From Thalassobaculum sp965228445 (GTDB lineage: Bacteria; Pseudomonadota; Alphaproteobacteria; Thalassobaculales; Thalassobaculaceae), in contig OZ245813.1 of assembly GCA_965228445.1 (NCBI GenBank), positions 4,092,001 through 4,156,000 on the forward strand: 64,000 nt of DNA, written 5' to 3'. Position 1 is the first letter of the stretch. The number at the start of each line of letters is the position of its first letter. Made by a program: the position numbers and the translations under genes. The notes below the pieces were generated by a model. It was not told where the DNA came from. It saw only the letters and a program-made list of their open reading frames with translations, and did not search any database. Positions 8,471 to 16,825 of the stretch are shown one piece after another.

Positions 8471-9382
8471 TCAGGCCTTCGGGCCCTTCAGCTTGATCGC
8501 GTTGGCCTTTTCCAGCACCTCGATCGTCGCTTCGTGGTTCGCGGTCGGCATGACCTCGTTGTAGCCGGCCCAGATCTCGTTCAGCGAGGCGAGCAGCGGC
8601 GCGAACATGTCCTGGTCGCCGGCGAGACCGGCGGCGATGCCCACGTCCTTGGCCATCAGCGCGGTGGCGAAGCCGGAGTTGTAGGTCCGCGGCAGCACCG
8701 ACTGGTGGTACTTGCGCTCGGTCGACGAGTTGCGGCCGGTGGAGACGTTCAGGATGTCGACCATGGCGGACGGGTCGAGGCCGAACTTCTGGCCGATCAG
8801 CAGCGCCTCATTCGCGGCGGTGAGGCCGACGGCGGAGAGGTAGTTGTTCAGGCACTTCATCGCGTGGCCGGCGCCGAGCGGGCCGCAGCGGAAGATGTTC
8901 TTACCCGTCGCCTCGAAGGTCGGCATGACCTTGGCCAGCGCCTCCTCGTCGGAGCAGCCGACCATGATGGACAGGGTGGCCTTGTCGGCGCCGGTCACGC
9001 CGCCGGAGACCGGCGCGTCGATCAGGGTGATGCCCTTGGCCTTCAGCTCGTCGCCCAGTTCGCGGGTGCCGACCGGGGCAGACGAGCTCATGTCGACCAG
9101 GATCTTGCCGTCGGCGAAACCGGCGGCGAGGTTGTCGCCGTCGCCGAAGCAGATGCGGCGGACGACCTTGCCGTCGGGAACGATGGTGACGATGACGTCG
9201 GACATCTCCGACAGGGCGGCGAGGCTGGACGCCCGCTTGGCGTCGAACTCGTCGGCGAAGCGGCCGAGCTTGTCCTGGTCGAGGTCGAAGACCGCGACGT
9301 CGACGCCGGCCTTCTTTGCGTTGCGGGCCATCGGCCAACCCATGTTGCCGATGCCGATCCACCCGACGGTGATGTCGGACAT
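8471..9382 (-). CDS. 3-hydroxyisobutyrate dehydrogenase family oxidoreductase
   Basis: A 303-residue beta-hydroxyacid dehydrogenase. All fingerprints are present: the NAD(P) motif GIGNMG (residues 10-15), the substrate motif DAPVSGGVTGA (residues 122-132), and the catalytic lysine K176 in GHAMKCLNNYLSA. The C-terminal all-helical half contains LMAKDVGIAAGLA, which binds cofactor in this family. It is the second gene of a leftward set beginning with the CMD gene. It could oxidise 3-hydroxyisobutyrate, tartronate semialdehyde-type or related acids; the exact substrate cannot be read from sequence. Confidence 0.9.
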   Translation of the reverse strand: MSDITVGWIGIGNMGWPMARNAKKAGVDVAVFDLDQDKLGRFADEFDAKRASSLAALSEMSDVIVTIVPDGKVVRRICFGDGDNLAAGFADGKILVDMSSSAPVGTRELGDELKAKGITLIDAPVSGGVTGADKATLSIMVGCSDEEALAKVMPTFEATGKNIFRCGPLGAGHAMKCLNNYLSAVGLTAANEALLIGQKFGLDPSAMVDILNVSTGRNSSTERKYHQSVLPRTYNSGFATALMAKDVGIAAGLAGDQDMFAPLLASLNEIWAGYNEVMPTANHEATIEVLEKANAIKLKGPKA

Positions 9383-9435
9383 ATGTCTCTCCGTAGTGTT
9401 GTCAGTGTTCCGGGTGCGGGGCGGGGTGGAGGGGG

Positions 9436-9819
9436 TCAGTCGACCCCCATCTCCTTGAACACCTCGCGGGCGTTGCGGAAGGCGTCGATCGCCGCCGGCA
9501 CGCCGCAGTAGATGGCGGTCTGCAGGAAGACTTCCTTGATGTCGTCCTTGGTCAGGCCGTTGTTGATGGCGCCGCGGATGTGCAGACGCAGCTCGTGGCT
9601 GCGGCCGAGCGCCACCAGCATGCCGAGGTTGAGCATCGAGCGCTGCTGGCGCGTCAGGCCCGGACGGCCCCAGACCTCGCCCCAGCAGTATTCGGTGACC
9701 AGCTCCTGCATCGGCATGTTGAAGTCGTCGGCGGACGCGATCGACTTGTCGACATATTCCGCACCGAGAACCTCACGCCGGTTCTTCAGACCGGCCTCGA
9801 ACATGGCCTTGTCGCTCAT
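9436..9819 (-). CDS. Carboxymuconolactone decarboxylase family protein
   Basis: A 127-residue protein of the PcaC/CMD family. It begins MFEAGLKNRREVLGAEYVDKSI and has the PcaC-type pattern EYCWGEVWGRPGLTRQQRSMLNLGMLVALGRSHELRLHIRGAINNGLT. It lacks the CxxC of the peroxidatic AhpD branch, so it is nearer to 4-carboxymuconolactone decarboxylase. No other protocatechuate-pathway gene is visible here, so the substrate may differ. It heads the leftward CMD-dehydrogenase-CoA transferase-dehydrogenase set and has a perfect TTGTATACAA palindrome in its leader. Confidence 0.85.
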   Translation of the reverse strand: MSDKAMFEAGLKNRREVLGAEYVDKSIASADDFNMPMQELVTEYCWGEVWGRPGLTRQQRSMLNLGMLVALGRSHELRLHIRGAINNGLTKDDIKEVFLQTAIYCGVPAAIDAFRNAREVFKEMGVD

Positions 9820-9834
9820 GGTATTTCCTCCGAT

Positions 9835-9844
9835 TTGTATACAA
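9835..9844. promoter_or_regulatory. GntR/FCD-type operator candidate TTGTATACAA
   Basis: A perfect 10-base palindrome 16 bases upstream of the CMD start codon. The TTGTATACAA form resembles sites used by FCD-type GntR regulators. Two close relatives occur at 37178 and 52012, also upstream of catabolic genes. Confidence 0.5.
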
Positions 9845-10028
9845 GATTGGCGCAGACCCTAGCCCTGACGGACCGCCGCGCCAAGATAGGAAGGTGAAGA
9901 GACGGGTTTCGCCCCTCCGATGGCGGGTTTGGGACGACAAAGCCCCATCCTTGCGTCTAGGGTGCGCACCGCTCGACGACGCGCAAGCCCGTAAATGACG
10001 GGTGCGGCAACTGGCTGAGAAGACGACG

Positions 10029-10460
10029 ATGGCGCCCGAGGGACCGATGACCTTCACGATCGAAGAACCGCGCGCGGCCGACGCCACGGAAGTGGTGGAC
10101 GCCCTCTATACGGTGCGGATCAACGCCCTGGTGGTGGATTTCCAGATCGGCATCCACGCCCACGAGCAGGGCGTGCGCCAGCGCGTGCGCGTGGACATTT
10201 CGGTCGACGTTACGCGGCCCGACGGCGGCTTCCGCGAGGACTATGCCCGGGTCTACTGCTACGAGCGCATCGTCAAGGCGGTCCGCGCGCTCGCTGGCGG
10301 CGGCCATGTGAAGCTGGTCGAGACCCTGGCCGACCGGGTGGCCGAGATCTGCCTGGCCGACGAGCGGGCGAAGCGGGCCGAGGTGACGATCTCCAAGCTC
10401 GACGTGTTCCACGACGCCGAGAGCGTCGGCGTCACGGTGGTGCGCCGCCGGGTGGGCTAG
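10029..10460 (+). CDS. folB: Dihydroneopterin aldolase family protein
   Basis: A protein of about 143 residues of the FolB fold. ATG 10029 is preceded by GAGAAG; a GTG at 10002 in the same frame is less likely. Family features are VDFQIGIHAHEQGVRQRVRVDISVDV, the helix YERIVKAVRALAGGGHVKLVETLADRVAEICL and the strand VTISKLDVFHDAESVGVTVVRR, which carries the catalytic lysine. FolB cleaves 7,8-dihydroneopterin in folate synthesis. The neighbours are not folate genes, so a divergent role is possible. The fold call is good; the folate role is likely rather than shown. Confidence 0.8.
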   Translation: MAPEGPMTFTIEEPRAADATEVVDALYTVRINALVVDFQIGIHAHEQGVRQRVRVDISVDVTRPDGGFREDYARVYCYERIVKAVRALAGGGHVKLVETLADRVAEICLADERAKRAEVTISKLDVFHDAESVGVTVVRRRVG

Positions 10461-10519
10461 CCGGCCCTCCCAATCGGGCTAGATCTGGCATACTCTCCGG
10501 ACGCGAAGCGAGGGCTGCC

Positions 10520-11440
10520 ATGAGCACACTTCAGGAACTCGATCCCGACTGCTACGCCGAGGGCCGGCTGGATGCGGTCGATCTGACCATCGTGCCGCGC
10601 GCCCGGGATATCGGTGGCTTCGAGGTGCGGCGAGCGCTGCCCTCGGCCAAGCGGCAGATGATCGGGCCGTTCATCTTCTGGGACCAGATGGGGCCGGCCG
10701 CCTTTCCGATGGGCGAGGGGATCAATGTCCGCCCGCACCCGCATATCGGGCTGGCCACCCTGACCTATCTGTTCGACGGCGAGATCTATCACCGCGACAG
10801 CCTCGGCACGGCCCAGCCGATCCGGCCGGGCGAGGTCAACCTGATGACCGCCGGCAAGGGGATCGTCCATTCCGAGCGCATGGACGATGCGGTGAAGGCG
10901 CTGGGTCCGAACCTGTTCGGCATCCAGTCCTGGATCGCCCTGCCGAAATCCAGGGAAGGGATCGAGCCGGCCTTCGAGCACCGCGACCAGACGGCCCTGC
11001 CGACCCTGGAGGCGGAGGGCAAGGCGGTGCGCATCATCGCCGGCTCGCTCTGGGGCGCGACCTCGCCGGTCACCACCTTCTCTGAGATGATCTACGCCGA
11101 TGTGGCGCTGGAGACCGGCGCCCGCCTGCCGATCCCGGCGGAGCACGAGGAACGGGCGATCTACGTCTCGGAAGGGACCGTCATGGTTTCCGGCGACCGG
11201 TTCGAGTGCGGCCAGCTTCTGGTCCTGCACCCGGGCGATCCGGTCACCGTCGAGGCGGGGAGCCGGGCGCGCATTCAGGTGTTGGGCGGCGAGCCGATGG
11301 ACGGCCCGCGCTTCATCTGGTGGAACTTCGTGCACTCGTCGAACGACCGGATCGAGGCGGCGAAGGCCGACTGGAAGGCCGGCAAGTTTGACATCGTTCC
11401 CGGCGACGAGGAGGAGTTCATCCCCCTGCCGGAGAAGTGA
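10520..11440 (+). CDS. Pirin family protein
   Basis: A 306-residue bicupin of the pirin family. The N-terminal cupin holds the metal ligands in RPHPHIGLATLTYL (His73, His75) and GKGIVHSER (His117, Glu119), which match the iron site of known pirins. The segment GPFIFWDQMGPAAFP is also typical. The C-terminal cupin has EERAIYVSEGTVMVSGDRFECGQLLVL. Pirins may act as quercetinase-like dioxygenases or redox regulators; which applies here is unknown. The gene follows folB by 59 bases. Confidence 0.9.
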   Translation: MSTLQELDPDCYAEGRLDAVDLTIVPRARDIGGFEVRRALPSAKRQMIGPFIFWDQMGPAAFPMGEGINVRPHPHIGLATLTYLFDGEIYHRDSLGTAQPIRPGEVNLMTAGKGIVHSERMDDAVKALGPNLFGIQSWIALPKSREGIEPAFEHRDQTALPTLEAEGKAVRIIAGSLWGATSPVTTFSEMIYADVALETGARLPIPAEHEERAIYVSEGTVMVSGDRFECGQLLVLHPGDPVTVEAGSRARIQVLGGEPMDGPRFIWWNFVHSSNDRIEAAKADWKAGKFDIVPGDEEEFIPLPEK

Positions 11441-11443
11441 CGT

Positions 11444-12202
11444 TCAGCCGACCCGCACCATCGCCCCGTCGACCGGGATCGCCGCCCCGTTGATGTAGCG
11501 GGCGAGCGGCGAGGCGAGGAACACCATCAGCACCGCCAGATCCTCCGGTTCGCCGAAATAGCCGGCCGGAATGAACCGGTCGATGAAGGCCTGGCGGCTT
11601 TCCTCGGTCGGGTGCAGGCGGTTGTCGATCTGGTCGGAATGGATGCGGCCCGGCGCGATCGTGTTCACGGTGATCCCGAAGGACGCCAGCTCCAGGGACA
11701 TCGTGCGCGACCACGACTGCAGGGCCGCCTTCGCCGGCATCGCGGCGTTCATCGAATGGCCGACCATCGCCCCGGTCACGTTGATGATCCGACCCCACCT
11801 GCGCTCCTTCATCCCCGGGACGATCGCGGCCGAGAGCCGGCGGGCCGCTTCGAAGTTCAGCTTGAACGACGCCTCCCAGAACGCTTCGTCCCACGGATCC
11901 TCCATGGGGCGCGAGCCGCCGGCATTGTTGATCAGGACGTCGATGGCGCCGCCGGCCGCCTCCAGGGCGGCCTGGCCGATCGCGGCACATCCTTCCTCGC
12001 TGTCCAGGTCGCCTGTGATCGCCACCGGGGCCGGGCAGCCGGCCGCCACGGCCTCGTCGATCACCGCCTGCAGGGCCGCTTCGCGCCGGCCGTGGATGAT
12101 CACCTTCGCCCCCTCGCGGGCCAGCAGCAGGGCGGCGGACCGGCCGATACCGGCCGAAGCGCCGGAAATGAGGACGGTCTTGTCGGAGAGCTGGAGGTCC
12201 AT
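11444..12202 (-). CDS. Short-chain dehydrogenase/reductase family protein with altered active site
   Basis: A 252-residue Rossmann protein of the SDR family. The cofactor motif is SGASAGIG, the structural motif is INNAG, and the C-terminus YINGAAIPVDGAM is typical. The usual active-site stretch Ser...Tyr-x-x-x-Lys reads NVTGAMVGHSMNAAMPAKAAL. The lysine remains, but the tyrosine position is alanine and the serine region is shortened. It may therefore be a non-canonical enzyme or a binding protein. It is convergent with the pirin gene (stops 3 bases apart) and divergent from the lactonase gene. Confidence 0.85.
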   Translation of the reverse strand: MDLQLSDKTVLISGASAGIGRSAALLLAREGAKVIIHGRREAALQAVIDEAVAAGCPAPVAITGDLDSEEGCAAIGQAALEAAGGAIDVLINNAGGSRPMEDPWDEAFWEASFKLNFEAARRLSAAIVPGMKERRWGRIINVTGAMVGHSMNAAMPAKAALQSWSRTMSLELASFGITVNTIAPGRIHSDQIDNRLHPTEESRQAFIDRFIPAGYFGEPEDLAVLMVFLASPLARYINGAAIPVDGAMVRVG

Positions 12203-12335
12203 CTGCGTATCCTTCGGTCCGGTGAGGCGCGCATGATGCCAGGGAAGGCGGGCGCCGCAAGATGCCGCACCGGCATCACAGCATGCACATGGCCGTCTTT
12301 TCGGCCCCCCGGGACGGCGCTACAGTCCAGCCGTC

Positions 12336-13322
12336 ATGGATTTCATCATCGCCCCCGACGCCGTCTCGTTCTTCGGCCGCGGTCTCCGCCGGCCGGAATG
12401 TGTAGCCTGTACCAAAGCCGGAGCGATCTGGGTCAGCCATGCCCTGCCCGAAGGCGGCGGCGGCGTGGCCCGGCTCGATGCCGACGGCACGCCGCATCCG
12501 ATCGTCGCCACCTCCGGCGCACCGGCCGACTTCATGCCGAACGGCTGGTCGATGGCGCCGGACGGCTCGTTCCTGATCGCCAATCTCGGCGACAGCGGCG
12601 GCGCCTGGCGGCTGTACCCGGACGGCTCCTGCACCCCGGTGCTGCTGGAAATCGACGGCTATCCCATGCCGCCGGTCAACTTCGTCCACCTGGACGAGGA
12701 GGGTCGGGTCTGGATCTCGGTCAGCACCTGGCGCATCCCGCGCGACCGGGCGTTCCATCGCGAGGTGGCCGACGGCTTCGTCGTCCTGATGGACGCGGTC
12801 GACCGGCCGGACACCGCGCGCATCGTCGCCGACGGGCTCGGCTATACCAACGAGGTGAAGGTCGATCCCACCGGTCGCTGGCTCTACGCCAACGAGACCA
12901 TGGCCCGGCGCCTGTCCCGCTACACGCTGACGGGCGACGGTCTGGGCAGCCGCGAGACCGTGGTCGATTATATTGACGGCGTCATCCCCGACGGGTTCGA
13001 GTTCGACGTCGACGGCGGGGTGTGGTGCGCCAGCGTCATGAGCAACCGGCTGGTGCGGGTCGATTCGGACGGCAGCCAGCACGTGATCCTGGAAGACCTC
13101 GACCCGGCGGAGATCGCGCCGGCCATGGCCCGCTGGCGCGAGGGCGGCTACAACCGCGACGACATGATGATCGGCGCCAGACGCGCGCTGCGGAACATCG
13201 CCAGCATCACCTTCGCCGGCCCGGACCTGAAGACGGTGTATTGCGGCTCGCTGGCGGGGGACGGGCTGGTGACCTTCCGCTCCCCGGTCGCCGGCGCGGT
13301 GCCGCCCCATTGGACATTCTGA
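12336..13322 (+). CDS. SMP-30/gluconolactonase-like beta-propeller hydrolase
   Basis: A 328-residue protein of the SMP-30/LRE family, a six-bladed propeller of metal-dependent lactonases. Recognisable blades include NGWSMAPDGSFLIANLGDSGG, LDEEGRVWISVSTW, LGYTNEVKVDPTGRWLYANET and IPDGFEFDVDGGVWCASVMSNRLVRVD. These carry the Asn/Asp ligands expected of the family. It has no signal peptide. The ATG is 18 bases upstream of mvaB's neighbourhood operon and the stop lies 18 bases before the HMG-CoA lyase start, so the three genes to 15467 are probably one operon. The substrate is probably a sugar or organic-acid lactone. Confidence 0.85.
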   Translation: MDFIIAPDAVSFFGRGLRRPECVACTKAGAIWVSHALPEGGGGVARLDADGTPHPIVATSGAPADFMPNGWSMAPDGSFLIANLGDSGGAWRLYPDGSCTPVLLEIDGYPMPPVNFVHLDEEGRVWISVSTWRIPRDRAFHREVADGFVVLMDAVDRPDTARIVADGLGYTNEVKVDPTGRWLYANETMARRLSRYTLTGDGLGSRETVVDYIDGVIPDGFEFDVDGGVWCASVMSNRLVRVDSDGSQHVILEDLDPAEIAPAMARWREGGYNRDDMMIGARRALRNIASITFAGPDLKTVYCGSLAGDGLVTFRSPVAGAVPPHWTF

Positions 13323-13340
13323 GTAACCGGAGGAAACAAG

Positions 13341-14279
13341 ATGACCCAGGTGCGCAAGGTTGAGGTGACGGAAGTCGGCCCGCGCGACGGCCTGCAGGCC
13401 GAGAAACGGATGATCCCGGCGGCCGAGAAGATCGCGCTGATCAACCGGCTGATCGATGCCGGCGTCCCGCGGATCGAGGCGACCTCCTTCGTGTCGCCGA
13501 AGGCGGTGCCGCAGCTCGCCGACGCGGCCGAGGTGATGGCCGGGATCGACCGGACCAAGGGCACGATCATCGCCACCCTGGTGCCGAACGCCCGCGGCGC
13601 CATCCGCGCCGCCGAGTGCGAGGTGGACGAGATGGTGGTCTTCGTCTCGGCGTCGGAGAGCCACAACAAGAAGAACGTGAACCGCTCGGTCGAGGAGTCC
13701 CTCAAGGGCTTCGAGGAGGTCGCCAAGATCGCCGGCGACGCCAAGATCCCGGTGCACGGCGCCATCGCAACGTCCTTCGGCTGCCCGTTCGAGGGCAATG
13801 TCGCGCCGGAGCGCCTGGGCATGATCGCCAAGCGGTTCCAGGAGATGGGCTTCGAGGGCATGACCTTCGGCGACACCACCGGCATGGCGACCCCGCCGAC
13901 CGTGCGCGCCGGCATCGCCGCCGTGCGCGACGCCGCCCCGAAGCTCACGATGGGCCTGCACTTCCACAACACCCGCGGCATCGGCCTGGCCAATGTCATG
14001 GTCGGACTGGATGAGGGCATCGACAAGTACGAGAGCTCGTTCGGCGGGACCGGCGGCTGTCCCTTCGCGCCGGGCGCCACGGGGAATATCTGCACCGAGG
14101 ACCTGATCTATCTGCTGCACGAGATGGGCATCGAGACCGGCATCGACCTGCGCAAGCTGATGGCGATCGGCTGCGATGTGGAGACGGTGGTCGGCCACCC
14201 GCTGCCCGGACAGGTGATGAAGGCGGGCCAGCGGCTCGACCTGCACGACATGGACGCCGTCCGCACCGCGGAAGGGTGA
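13341..14279 (+). CDS. mvaB: Hydroxymethylglutaryl-CoA lyase
   Basis: A 312-residue TIM-barrel lyase that cleaves HMG-CoA to acetyl-CoA and acetoacetate. It has EVGPRDGLQ (catalytic Arg15, metal ligand Asp16), the metal ligands His207 and His209 in GLHFHNTRG, and the active-site signature GTGGCPFAPGATGNICTED with Cys240. AACCGGAGGAAACAAG precedes the ATG. It is followed 6 bases later by a CaiB-type CoA transferase. That pairing suggests activation of a free branched hydroxy-acid such as hydroxymethylglutarate or a relative, then cleavage. No other leucine-pathway gene is adjacent. Confidence 0.92.
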   Translation: MTQVRKVEVTEVGPRDGLQAEKRMIPAAEKIALINRLIDAGVPRIEATSFVSPKAVPQLADAAEVMAGIDRTKGTIIATLVPNARGAIRAAECEVDEMVVFVSASESHNKKNVNRSVEESLKGFEEVAKIAGDAKIPVHGAIATSFGCPFEGNVAPERLGMIAKRFQEMGFEGMTFGDTTGMATPPTVRAGIAAVRDAAPKLTMGLHFHNTRGIGLANVMVGLDEGIDKYESSFGGTGGCPFAPGATGNICTEDLIYLLHEMGIETGIDLRKLMAIGCDVETVVGHPLPGQVMKAGQRLDLHDMDAVRTAEG

Positions 14280-14285
14280 GCCTAG

Positions 14286-15467
14286 GTGACGGACACTGAC
14301 ATTGCGGGCGCCCCGGAAGGGGCGCTCCACGGACTCCGCGTGATCGACCTGACCCGCATCCTGGCGGGACCGTTCTGCACCCTGCTGCTCGCCGATATGG
14401 GCGCCGACGTGATCAAGGTGGAGCCGCCCGCCGGCGACCCGGTCCGGGGCCAGGGGGCGATGGTCGAGGGCTACAGCTGGTACTTCGCCCAGTTCAACCG
14501 CAACAAGAAGTCCCTCGTCCTCGACCTCTACACCGAGCAGGGCAAGGCCGACCTGACGGCGCTGCTGGAGACGGCCGACGTGGTGGTGGAGAACTACCGG
14601 CCCGGCGTCTTTGCCAAGATGGGCTTCTCGCCCGAGCGGCTGGCCGAGATCAATCCGCGGCTGATCTGCGCCAGCGTCAACGGCTACGGCTCCACCGGTC
14701 CCTATGTCGACCGGCCCGCCTTCGACTTCATCGCCCAGGCGATGAGCGGCTTCATGGCGGTGAACGGCGATCCCGACGGTCCGCCGCGGCGCGCCGCCCC
14801 GCCGGTCTCCGACCTCATCGCCGGCCTGTACTGCGCGTTCGGCGTGGTCTCGGCGCTGGAGGCCCGGCACCGCACCGGCCGCGGCCAGCAGGTGGAGAGC
14901 AGCCTGACCGGCGGGCTGATGTCGATGATGGCCTATCTGTCGGCGGAGTATTTCGCCACCGGGCAGAACCCGACCCGCACCGGCAACAACCACCCGATCG
15001 TCGCCCCCTACGGCCTGTTCGAGGCGGCGGACGGCGAGATCGCGGTGGCGCCGTCCAACGACACTTTCGTGGAGCGCTTCCTGCGCGTGCTCGGCCTGGA
15101 GGGTCTGCTGCAGGAGGCGGACTTCGCCAGCAACGCGGCGCGCATGGCCAACCGCGCGGCGCTGAACGCCCGGATCAACGCGGTCACCCGCGAACAGCCG
15201 GTCGACCACTGGATCGACGCCATCAACAAGGCGGGATGTCCCGCAGGCCGGGTGATGGGGCTGGACGAGGTCTTCACCGACCCGCAGGTGCTGGCCCAGG
15301 AGATGGTGATCCAGTCCGAGCGACCGGGCCGCGCGCCGATCAGGATGACCGGCTTCCCGGTGAAGCTGTCGGGGACACCGGCGGCGCTGCGCCAGCCGCC
15401 GCCCGAATTGGGGGAACATACCGAGCAGATTCTAAACTTTGTGAGAAAGGCCACAAAGTCGCATTGA
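14286..15467 (+). CDS. CaiB/BaiF family CoA transferase
   Basis: A 393-residue class III CoA transferase. The N-terminus LHGLRVIDLTRILAGPFCTLLLADMGADVIKVEPP is a textbook match. Asp147 in RPAFDFIAQAMSG is the nucleophile, and GRGQQVESSL and GNNHPIVAPYGLF follow as in the family. It starts with GTG. Its position directly after mvaB suggests that it forms the CoA ester cleaved by the lyase; succinyl-CoA would be a usual donor. A small hairpin overlaps its 3' end. Confidence 0.92.
   Translation: MTDTDIAGAPEGALHGLRVIDLTRILAGPFCTLLLADMGADVIKVEPPAGDPVRGQGAMVEGYSWYFAQFNRNKKSLVLDLYTEQGKADLTALLETADVVVENYRPGVFAKMGFSPERLAEINPRLICASVNGYGSTGPYVDRPAFDFIAQAMSGFMAVNGDPDGPPRRAAPPVSDLIAGLYCAFGVVSALEARHRTGRGQQVESSLTGGLMSMMAYLSAEYFATGQNPTRTGNNHPIVAPYGLFEAADGEIAVAPSNDTFVERFLRVLGLEGLLQEADFASNAARMANRAALNARINAVTREQPVDHWIDAINKAGCPAGRVMGLDEVFTDPQVLAQEMVIQSERPGRAPIRMTGFPVKLSGTPAALRQPPPELGEHTEQILNFVRKATKSH
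15436..15459. other. Inverted repeat in the 3' end of the CoA-transferase gene
   Basis: ACTTTGTG at 15436-15443 and CACAAAGT at 15452-15459 form a perfect 8-base inverted repeat with an 8-base spacer. There is no T-run after it, so it is not a standard terminator. It could be an operator for the PAS gene that starts 64 bases downstream, or an mRNA hairpin. Confidence 0.35.
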
Positions 15468-15522
15468 CGCTAGGGAAATCTGTGCTCACGATTTCCGCTC
15501 GTTCGTCTTTCCGGGACCGCCG

Positions 15523-16047
15523 ATGGCCCTCACCGACCCCGTTTTCGTCTATCCGGACCTCGACACCAGCTCGGTCGAGTACGCGCCGGATTTCAGCACG
15601 GCCGGGGTCCGTTCGTGGCTGCGCACCACCAAGATGCGCGACGTCCTCGATTTCTGGAACGACATCCGCCAGTTCCGGCGGTGTCCGGACCTGGAGGATG
15701 TGGAGTTCGGCTCTGTGCCGGAGCTGGCCAACTGGATGATCCTGCTGGAGCGTCCGGTGCCGGGCGGCGACTGCCTGTTCCGCACGGTCGGCCGGAAGAT
15801 CGTCGAGCTGTCCCACCTGGACATCACCGGTCAGCCGCTGATGGCGCTGCCGGACCCGGACTACCGCCGGATGTTCCAGGCCAACTGCGACGCCGTTACG
15901 CGGGCGGCGATGCCGCTGGCCTCGCGCTACCGCCGCATGCTGAAGGGACAGAGCTTCGACTTCGAGCGGCTCGACCTGCCGCTGATGCTGGAATCCGGCC
16001 GGGTCGGCGGCGTCCTCGTGGGCATGCACGCCGCCGGCGTCGACTGA
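15523..16047 (+). CDS. Small PAS_5-type PAS domain protein
   Basis: A 174-residue single-domain protein. The stretch MRDVLDFWNDIRQFRRCPDLEDVEFGSVPELANWMILLERP...DCLFRTVGRKIVELSHLDITGQPLMALP has the layout of the PAS_5 family common in Rhodospirillales. It starts with a helical WxxxR segment, then the PAS beta-sheet with a 'FRTVG' strand and a 'DITGQ' loop. No output domain follows. It lies 76 bases before the XRE regulator, so the two may work together. The ligand is unknown. Confidence 0.75.
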   Translation: MALTDPVFVYPDLDTSSVEYAPDFSTAGVRSWLRTTKMRDVLDFWNDIRQFRRCPDLEDVEFGSVPELANWMILLERPVPGGDCLFRTVGRKIVELSHLDITGQPLMALPDPDYRRMFQANCDAVTRAAMPLASRYRRMLKGQSFDFERLDLPLMLESGRVGGVLVGMHAAGVD

Positions 16048-16123
16048 ACGTCTTCGCCCGCCCTTGCGGTTCGTCGGCTGATCTCCGACCATGGGCCCGG
16101 TTTCCGGACCGGTGGAGGGTTCC

Positions 16124-16726
16124 ATGAATTTCGGTCCCGTTCTGCGCCGCATCCGGGTCGTGCGCCGGCTCAAGCAACAGGCCCTGGCCGAGCTGGTCGG
16201 CGTGACCCAGGCGACCGTCTCGCGCTGGGAGAGTGGCGACCTTGCGCCCAGCCTCGACCAGCGACGCCGGCTCATCCGCCTGCTGCGCAGCACCGCCACC
16301 CTGAATGCCGACCACGGCCTGCGCCGGCTGGTGGAGACCTCGCCCCTGCGGGTCCACCTGGTCTGCGACATCACCCACCGCCTGCTCGCCGCCTCGCCGA
16401 CCCGCGAGGCCGAGTGGCTGTCCGACGCCCGCACCTGGGAGGGCCGCTCGCTCTACCGCTTCGCCACCGACGAGATCCGCCAGGCCGAGGCCAAGCTCGA
16501 CGCCTGCGGCTGGTTCGAGGGACGGGTCCCCGGCGCCTATTTCTGGACCGAGGCCGGCGACCCGCGGACCCCGATCCGCATCCAGCAGGGCTACTGCATC
16601 TGGGAGCGGCTGACCCTGAACGACGGCAGCCCCGTGCGCATGGCGACCACCCTGGCGCCGGAAGCGGTGCCGGCGAGCGTGCTGGAGAGCTTCATCGACT
16701 TGCGCGGTCCGGTCGCCGTCGCCTGA
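16124..16726 (+). CDS. XRE-type helix-turn-helix regulator with sensor-like C-terminus
   Basis: A 200-residue protein. ATG 16124 was chosen because GGTGGAGGG precedes it; an upstream ATG at 16091 has no such site. Residues 5-60 form a Cro/C1-type helix-turn-helix: LRRIRVVRRLKQQALAELVGVTQATVSRWESG. The C-terminal 130 residues look like a PAS-like sensor: VHLVCDITHRLLAASPTREAEW...RSLYRFATDEIRQAE. It is probably a DNA-binding regulator that responds to a small ligand, with a PAS protein gene just upstream. Its targets are unknown. Confidence 0.82.
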   Translation: MNFGPVLRRIRVVRRLKQQALAELVGVTQATVSRWESGDLAPSLDQRRRLIRLLRSTATLNADHGLRRLVETSPLRVHLVCDITHRLLAASPTREAEWLSDARTWEGRSLYRFATDEIRQAEAKLDACGWFEGRVPGAYFWTEAGDPRTPIRIQQGYCIWERLTLNDGSPVRMATTLAPEAVPASVLESFIDLRGPVAVA

Positions 16727-16825
16727 CGGACGGCCTGGCCCGACCGGCCGCATAACTTATGCGTGGAGAGCGGTCCGACCTGGCCATAGCCTGCTGCAGA
16801 CCCGAAGCAAGAGCGGAGGTCTCCC

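Noticed and set aside
7316..9511. A long plus-strand frame opposite the CoA transferase and dehydrogenase genes
   Set aside because: Shadow frame with no motif; the minus-strand genes are certain.
12276..15419. A very long open frame on the minus strand opposite the lactonase, mvaB and CoA-transferase genes
   Set aside because: It mirrors strong, motif-rich genes on the plus strand; high GC in third codon positions commonly leaves the opposite strand open. Its protein has no recognisable motif.
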